Of a stretch of DNA of 11,097 nt, positions 5,954 through 11,097 are shown piece by piece. Position 1 is the first letter of the stretch. Each line of letters begins with the position of its first letter. This stretch comes from Atopostipes sp964624875. GTDB lineage: Bacteria > Bacillota > Bacilli > Lactobacillales > Carnobacteriaceae_A. The position numbers and the translations under genes are program-made. The stretch lies in assembly GCA_964624875.1 (NCBI GenBank), contig CAZUZA010000044.1:1-11097 (forward strand). Direction: 5' to 3'. The notes under the pieces are model-generated. The model worked only from the letters and a program-made list of their open reading frames with translations. It did not search any database and was not told where the DNA came from.

Positions 5954-7186
5954 TTAATCAAATACATACGAAAAATACTCTGTTTCTGTTTGACTTTTCT
6001 TTAAAAATGCTTCGATATTACCAGGAGACTCGACGATTATTTCAACATCTAACGCCATCGGTAAGTAAGTTAACGCCGCTTGATTTAAATATTGAGTAAA
6101 AGAGATTATCTCTTGTTCACCATAAAATTGCGTCATAACACTGATTGATAGACTGACTAGTTGTTCATCTATATAATGTGCTCGACCTGTGACTCCACTT
6201 AAATTTGGAAAAAATGACTCAATTTCTGACTTGAAGTTGGCAAATGCATTCCCTTCAGCAGAATTACTTCCTTCTAATGGGAAAATCAATCGCTCTTCAT
6301 CCAATGTTTCCCAATTATCAATGGAAGATGATCCATTTAAGCTTTCACCAATCGCCACGTAAACGCCGCCACCTAAATCATCTCTAGAAGACTGCTCATA
6401 GATACTAATCTGGATAGGTAGATTCTCCAAGCCTTCCATTTGTCGCATCCGCCAGATAATTTCATTAGCCATATCTTGCCCTTGTTGTAAGGCCACTTCA
6501 GGTGAAATATCTTGCTCAAAACGTGTATAATCTTCATCCGTATAATAATCAACTGTATTCATCGCTAAACCAAGACTAATACCAGCAGGTATATCCGCAT
6601 TTAAGTCTGATTCATGGTAAAAATCTAGCTCTAAAATGGAGTTTAAATAATTTGGTACTCGATCATCCCCACTACCCGATTGGGGTGGATTTAAACCTTC
6701 GGCTAGTCTTCGTTTATTAATTTCTGCAGTGATTTCCTCTTCGGAAAATTCGACTTCAGATTCTTCCGCCTCTTTTGCCAGCTCTTCTCGAACTTCCTCT
6801 TCTAAGTTTGCTGAGGAGGATCGACTTAACCAATCATTAACCGTCTCACTAGATAACATTTGTCCTTCTTTAATAAAATATTCTGAAGTAGGAAATGACT
6901 CTTGCGACAATCGAATTAAATCTTTTTCAAATAGGGCAATATTTAATCCTGAATTGAGTTTTAAAGTTATTCCACGACTATTACTTGTCTGATAGGTTTC
7001 ATCTTGTGTGAGTATCGGACGGTAAAACCCATCACCTAGTTGATTTTGACTGACTACATTGGTTTGACTTTCGTTTGATCCTGACTGATTGGGTGTTCCT
7101 TCTCCTGGAGTTTCTGGAGCTACATTACAACCTACCAAAACCAGCAGGAGGGTTATTAATAAGATCATTTGACTTCTTTTCTTCAT
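5954..7186 (-). CDS. camS: CamS family lipoprotein (cAM373 sex-pheromone precursor family)
   Basis: This is a membrane-anchored surface lipoprotein of the CamS/YerH family, whose cellular role is not well established. In E. faecalis and S. aureus the signal peptide of the homologue releases the heptapeptide pheromone cAM373. The protein has 410 residues. Residues 1-20 form a type II signal peptide: basic MKKRSQ, a hydrophobic core, and lipobox LVGC with Cys20 as the lipidated residue. A Ser/Asn/Gln-rich tether (about 21-50) follows, then the CamS domain (about 52-410), with GDGFYRPIL at 51-59 and GGGVYVAIG at 272-280. Residues 128-163 form a strongly Glu-rich helical stretch. The ATG abuts the ligA TAA with no gap, and AAGTGAG inside the ligA end is 9 nt upstream, suggesting coupling. 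The position between ligA and gatC is the same as in staphylococci, except that no putP-like transporter gene is present. The family call is firm; the function is not. Confidence 0.88.
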   Translation of the reverse strand: MKKRSQMILLITLLLVLVGCNVAPETPGEGTPNQSGSNESQTNVVSQNQLGDGFYRPILTQDETYQTSNSRGITLKLNSGLNIALFEKDLIRLSQESFPTSEYFIKEGQMLSSETVNDWLSRSSSANLEEEVREELAKEAEESEVEFSEEEITAEINKRRLAEGLNPPQSGSGDDRVPNYLNSILELDFYHESDLNADIPAGISLGLAMNTVDYYTDEDYTRFEQDISPEVALQQGQDMANEIIWRMRQMEGLENLPIQISIYEQSSRDDLGGGVYVAIGESLNGSSSIDNWETLDEERLIFPLEGSNSAEGNAFANFKSEIESFFPNLSGVTGRAHYIDEQLVSLSISVMTQFYGEQEIISFTQYLNQAALTYLPMALDVEIIVESPGNIEAFLKKSQTETEYFSYVFD

Positions 7187-9226
7187 TTAATTTTGCTCAC
7201 TTCCTGCTTTCATACCTAATTCATTGAGTAAGTGTTCTTCATTCCAAATTTCTATTTCTAATTCTTGTGCTTTTGTTAATTTACTTCCAGCATTTCCACC
7301 AGCAATCAGTAAATCTGTATTCCCAGATACACTACCCGTTACTTTTGCGCCAAGTAATTCAAGCTCACTTTTTAACTCTTTACGATTAAAATGTTCCAGT
7401 GTTCCCGTTAGGACTATAACTTTTTTTGAAAATTTTGAAGCCAATTCTGCATCAACTGTCTCAGTCCCTTGAAGGAAGTCCATATTCACATGTCTTTCTT
7501 TTAGCTGGTTTATCAATTCAAGAGCCTCTTCATTTTCAAAAAAGGAAACCACACTTTCAGCAATGATTTCACCAATTCCTTCAATAGCTAATACTTCCTC
7601 AAATTTAGCATCTATTAATTCAGAAATAGTCTTGAACTGCTGTGCTAGTAACCGAGCTGTATTTGACCCCACATGGCGAATGCCTAACCCAAAAAGAAGT
7701 CGTTCTAACGAATTTGTTTTTGAATTTTCAATGGCTTGTAAAAGATTTTCGGATGACTTTTCACCCATTCGTTCCATCTTCAAGAGTTCTTCAGCTTTTA
7801 AATCGTATAAATCAACAACGTTTGAAATTAAACCTGCTTCAAATAATTGACGAACTCTTTGTTCGCCTAATCCATCAATGTTCATCGCATTTCTTGATGC
7901 GAAATGAATGACTCGCTCAGAAGCTTGTGCTGGACATGCTGGGTTAATACAGCGTAAAGCAACTTCGTCTTCTAAATGAGTTAATTCACTCTCACAAGCT
8001 GGACAAGTCATGGGAATTTCATAAGGTTCGCTATCTTCTGATCGTTCCTCTAAAACGACTCTTAAAACCTCTGGGATAATATCCCCAGCTTTATGGATGA
8101 TGACTGTATCTCCAACTCGAACATCTTTTTCTTGAATTAAATCGACATTGTGTAAACTAGCTCGCTGAACAGTAGAACCTGCTACAATGATTGGATCCAT
8201 GATTGCCGTTGGCGTAACAACGCCCGTTCTTCCCACGGTCCATTCAATCGCTCGAAGAATTGTTTCTCCTTCTTCTGCTTTAAACTTATAAGCAATTGCC
8301 CAACGTGGTGCTTTAACTGTCATCCCGACTAATTCTTGTACTTCTAGTGCATTCACTTTAATTACTACACCGTCAATGTCATAAGGTAAATCATGACGCA
8401 TTTCTTCTACTTCATTGATAAAAGATACAATTTCGTCAATTGTATCACAACTTCTCCCCTTTGGATTGGTTCTTAAGCCCCATTTATTCATTTGTTTTAA
8501 AGCTTCTTCTTGTGATTCAATCCCATAATTTTCAGGATTCACTAAGGTATAAAAGAACCCATTCAAATTTCTAGACGCTGTAATTTGTGGATTCAAGTTT
8601 CTTAATGTTCCAGCGGCGGCATTTCTAGGATTTGCAAAAGTAGCCAGTCCCTCTTCTTCACGTTCTTTGTTTAGTTTAGCAAAACTTTCTTTCGGCATGT
8701 ATATTTCACCCCGAATATCTGCTGTAATATTTTCACGCAAACGAAGAGGAATAGCAGAAATGGCACGGACATTCTCGGTAACATCTTCTCCTACCTGACC
8801 ATCTCCACGAGTCGCAGCTCGAATTAAACGCCCGTCTTCATAGGTTAAAGCTATTGCTAAGCCATCAATTTTTAATTCAGCATAATAATCAAAAGCAGAA
8901 TCTACTTGTTGACGAACCCGACGATCAAAAGCTTCGAGCTCTTCAATATTAAAGGCATTATCCAAAGATAACATCTGACTCGAATGTTCCACTTTATTGT
9001 AGCCAGATATTAAAGCATCTCCTACACGTTGTGTCGGAGAATCGGGGGTGACAAGTTCAGGATAGGCCTGTTCTAGCTCTAGCAATTCTCGATACAAATG
9101 ATCATATTCTGCATCAGAAATCGTCGGCGCATCTAAAACATAATAATTATAACTATGCTCATTTAACTCAGAAACTAGCTCATTTACTCGACTTCTTGCT
9201 TCTTCAAAATTCATCGATTCAGTCAT
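7187..9226 (-). CDS. ligA: NAD+-dependent DNA ligase
   Basis: LigA seals nicks in duplex DNA using NAD+, joining Okazaki fragments and closing repair patches; it is essential in most bacteria. The protein has 679 residues, a full-length form. Domain Ia carries the NMN-binding residues (Tyr28, Tyr29, Asp38, Tyr41, Asp42, matching E. coli Tyr22-Asp36). The adenylation domain has the nucleophile Lys119 in KIDG (119-122), with further nucleotidyltransferase blocks DIDGVVIKV (283-291) and AYKF (312-315). An OB fold (about 320-400) is followed by a four-Cys zinc site (Cys408, 411, 426, 431), helix-hairpin-helix repeats (about 440-580) and a C-terminal BRCT domain (about 599-675). The ATG at 9226 is preceded by AGAGGGG at about 6 nt and lies 14 nt after pcrA, so the two are surely cotranscribed. 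Another ATG at codon 5 has no such site. No key residue is missing. Confidence 0.98.
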   Translation of the reverse strand: MTESMNFEEARSRVNELVSELNEHSYNYYVLDAPTISDAEYDHLYRELLELEQAYPELVTPDSPTQRVGDALISGYNKVEHSSQMLSLDNAFNIEELEAFDRRVRQQVDSAFDYYAELKIDGLAIALTYEDGRLIRAATRGDGQVGEDVTENVRAISAIPLRLRENITADIRGEIYMPKESFAKLNKEREEEGLATFANPRNAAAGTLRNLNPQITASRNLNGFFYTLVNPENYGIESQEEALKQMNKWGLRTNPKGRSCDTIDEIVSFINEVEEMRHDLPYDIDGVVIKVNALEVQELVGMTVKAPRWAIAYKFKAEEGETILRAIEWTVGRTGVVTPTAIMDPIIVAGSTVQRASLHNVDLIQEKDVRVGDTVIIHKAGDIIPEVLRVVLEERSEDSEPYEIPMTCPACESELTHLEDEVALRCINPACPAQASERVIHFASRNAMNIDGLGEQRVRQLFEAGLISNVVDLYDLKAEELLKMERMGEKSSENLLQAIENSKTNSLERLLFGLGIRHVGSNTARLLAQQFKTISELIDAKFEEVLAIEGIGEIIAESVVSFFENEEALELINQLKERHVNMDFLQGTETVDAELASKFSKKVIVLTGTLEHFNRKELKSELELLGAKVTGSVSGNTDLLIAGGNAGSKLTKAQELEIEIWNEEHLLNELGMKAGSEQN

Positions 9227-9240
9227 TTTAAACCCCTCTT

Positions 9241-11097
9241 TTATTCATTTTCTGAAATGATTTTTTCAATTGGAGCAAAGGAGGCTAATAATTGCTTTAT
9301 ACCGTCATTAGGAAAAGCAATATTTAGTTGCATGTCTTGTTTTTCTCCTTTAATTTGGACGATTGTTCCGATTCCCCACTTCTTATGTGTCACTTTGTCA
9401 CCGACTTTCCAGTCGACTTTTTCAGCTCCCACGCCAGCATTTTTTACGACGCGCTTTGGACTTTTTTTCACAGCGGATGTTTTCTTAATCGTTCCTATTG
9501 TCGTGCGTTTTTTAAAGGCATCTCCATAGTTCCCTGTCGCATAAGTTGGACGGCCTGCACCATGATCAATTTCACTGACGGATTCATCTAATTCTTCAAT
9601 AAATGGCGATTTCGGATTATATTGTCTACGACCATAAAGTAGTCTGGATGACGCACTTGTTAAAAACAGATTTTTTTCTGCTCGTGTAATACCTACATAA
9701 GCTAGACGGCGTTCTTCTTCCAAATCATCTTCGTCAGAATCTTGACGAATTAATGGGAATATATTTTTTTCCACTCCGATAATGAAAACGATAGGAAACT
9801 CTAACCCTTTTGCTGAATGCAAGGTCATCAAAGTAACTTCTGATGTTTGCTCTTCAATTTCATCTGTTGGTGCAAGTAGTGATAAGTCTGTTAAAAAGGA
9901 AAGCAATGTTTTATCTTCGATTTCACTGTTATCGAAAATTTGAGTGACAGAGTAAAACTCTTCCAAGTTCTCTATTCGTGATTCGGCCTCTAGACTTTTT
10001 TCTTTTCGTAAGGCTTCTATATAACCTGTTTTATCTAAAATAGTTTCCACTAAATCAGTCATTGTTAAAAACTCAGTCATTTTACGGAAGTCACGTATCA
10101 TCAGAGCAAACTCTTCTAAATTATTTGCTGCACGTGCCGACAAATTGGTCATCTGAGCATTTAATGCTGCTTCATATAAGGACATATTGTTAAAATTTGC
10201 AAATTCAGTTAATTTAGCAATTGTTGAAGCACCGATCGATCGTTTAGGCTCATTAACAATCCGAAGAAAACTTAAATTATCTGCTGGATTTACAATTAAG
10301 GTTAAATAAGCTACTAAGTCTAAAATTTCTTTTCTTTCGTAATATCCTGTCCCGCCCACAATTTGATAAGGCAATTGCCGTTTTTTTAATGTGTCTTCCA
10401 TAACACGAGATAAAGCATTTGTGCGGTATAAGATAGCAAAGTCATCAAAGGTTAATGAAGAATCTTCTCGCATGAACTCTGCGATTTTATTGGCTACATA
10501 TTCGGTTTCATCGTACTCATCATTTGCAAAATATACCGTAATCTTATCGCCGTGGACATTATCTGTCCATAATTTTTTGTCTTGACGGTTTATATTGTTT
10601 TCAATCACCGCATTAGCTGCTTTAAGGATATTTTTAGTTGAGCGATAATTTTGCTCAAGCATAATCGTTTGAGCGTCCGGATAATCCTTTTCAAAATCTA
10701 AAATATTTTGCATATCAGCGCCACGCCAGCCATAAATACTTTGATCCGCATCACCTACTACACAAACATTTTTAAATCGCTCTGCTAGCAAATGCACCAA
10801 TCGATATTGCGCATGATTCGTATCTTGATATTCATCAACGTGAATGTAATGAAATTTATTTTGATAGTAAGACAAAACTTGCGGATGTTCTTCAAATAAT
10901 CGAACAGTCAACATAATTAAGTCATCAAAATCAACCGTCTCAGAACGACGCAGTTCCGCTTGGTACATTTTATAGGCTTTAGCTACTGTTTGCTGCCAGA
11001 AATTATAGGCTTGGTTTTCATAAGCCTTCTCTGTCATTAGTAAGTTTTTAGCGTTGCTTATTTCAGCAAGGATTGCACGTGGAGGGTACTTTTTTGG
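9241..11097 (-). CDS. pcrA: ATP-dependent DNA helicase PcrA, N-terminus beyond the window
   Basis: PcrA is a 3'-5' superfamily 1 helicase of the UvrD/Rep type. It unwinds DNA in nucleotide excision repair and rolling-circle plasmid replication, strips RecA filaments, and interacts with RNA polymerase. The frame is open to the window edge, giving 618 visible residues. About 130-150 residues, including the Walker A motif, lie upstream; the first internal Met at 11037 is not the true start. Visible motifs, numbered from the edge, are VDEYQDT (motif II, 87-93), GDADQSIYGWRGAD (III, 115-128), QNYRST (IV, 149-154), TLHSAKGLEFP (V, 425-435) and EERRLAYVGITRAE (VI, 461-474). A basic linker leads to a C-terminal Tudor-like domain (about 563-617, WKVGDKVTHKKWG), the part known to contact RNA polymerase. 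It heads the visible operon, with ligA 14 nt downstream. UvrD or Rep would be homologous names, but the ligA linkage identifies PcrA. Confidence 0.97.
   Translation of the reverse strand, partial: PKKYPPRAILAEISNAKNLLMTEKAYENQAYNFWQQTVAKAYKMYQAELRRSETVDFDDLIMLTVRLFEEHPQVLSYYQNKFHYIHVDEYQDTNHAQYRLVHLLAERFKNVCVVGDADQSIYGWRGADMQNILDFEKDYPDAQTIMLEQNYRSTKNILKAANAVIENNINRQDKKLWTDNVHGDKITVYFANDEYDETEYVANKIAEFMREDSSLTFDDFAILYRTNALSRVMEDTLKKRQLPYQIVGGTGYYERKEILDLVAYLTLIVNPADNLSFLRIVNEPKRSIGASTIAKLTEFANFNNMSLYEAALNAQMTNLSARAANNLEEFALMIRDFRKMTEFLTMTDLVETILDKTGYIEALRKEKSLEAESRIENLEEFYSVTQIFDNSEIEDKTLLSFLTDLSLLAPTDEIEEQTSEVTLMTLHSAKGLEFPIVFIIGVEKNIFPLIRQDSDEDDLEEERRLAYVGITRAEKNLFLTSASSRLLYGRRQYNPKSPFIEELDESVSEIDHGAGRPTYATGNYGDAFKKRTTIGTIKKTSAVKKSPKRVVKNAGVGAEKVDWKVGDKVTHKKWGIGTIVQIKGEKQDMQLNIAFPNDGIKQLLASFAPIEKIISENE

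Noticed and set aside
7563..7911. Two plus-strand open frames opposite ligA
   Set aside because: Both lie antisense to the conserved helix-hairpin-helix region of LigA and resemble no protein family; shadow frames.
9257..9591. Two overlapping plus-strand open frames opposite the pcrA 3' end
   Set aside because: Cys/Phe-rich translations antisense to the PcrA C-terminal domain, without a start signal; shadow frames.
11035..11037. ATG at 11037 as the start of pcrA
   Set aside because: The frame continues upstream to the window edge with PcrA-like sequence (KKYPPRAILAEISNAKNLL), and Walker A must lie further upstream, so this Met is internal.

Overview
The window looks like a chromosomal housekeeping segment from a low-GC Gram-positive bacterium (Firmicutes/Bacillota). 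The CamS lipoprotein, the gene order pcrA-ligA-camS-gatCAB-dgkB-rlmCD, the strong GGAGG-type ribosome binding sites and the AT-rich codon use point to Lactobacillales, perhaps a Carnobacteriaceae- or Enterococcaceae-like organism. The genus cannot be fixed from the sequence alone.

All eight genes lie on the minus strand, so transcription runs from high to low coordinates. From the right edge they are: pcrA (UvrD-like helicase, 5' end outside the window), ligA (NAD-dependent DNA ligase), camS (lipoprotein of the cAM373 sex-pheromone precursor family), gatC-gatA-gatB (tRNA-dependent amidotransferase), dgkB (soluble diacylglycerol kinase) and rlmCD (23S rRNA m5U methyltransferase). Spacing is tight down to dgkB: 14 nt, 0 nt, 60 nt, two 1-nt TAATG overlaps and 45 nt. 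A clear intrinsic terminator follows dgkB, so rlmCD is either read by leakage through it or has a promoter that is not obvious.

The genes serve separate core functions. PcrA and LigA act in DNA repair and replication. GatCAB makes Gln-tRNA(Gln) and possibly Asn-tRNA(Asn) from misacylated precursors. DgkB returns diacylglycerol from lipoteichoic acid synthesis to the phospholipid pool. RlmCD modifies 23S rRNA. CamS is a surface lipoprotein of unclear function.

I did not find an undescribed system. The points most worth a second look are: a GC-rich, repeat-like segment directly after rlmCD; an RlmCD that has lost every Fe-S cysteine; the terminator between dgkB and rlmCD; and the CamS signal peptide as a possible source of a short hydrophobic peptide.
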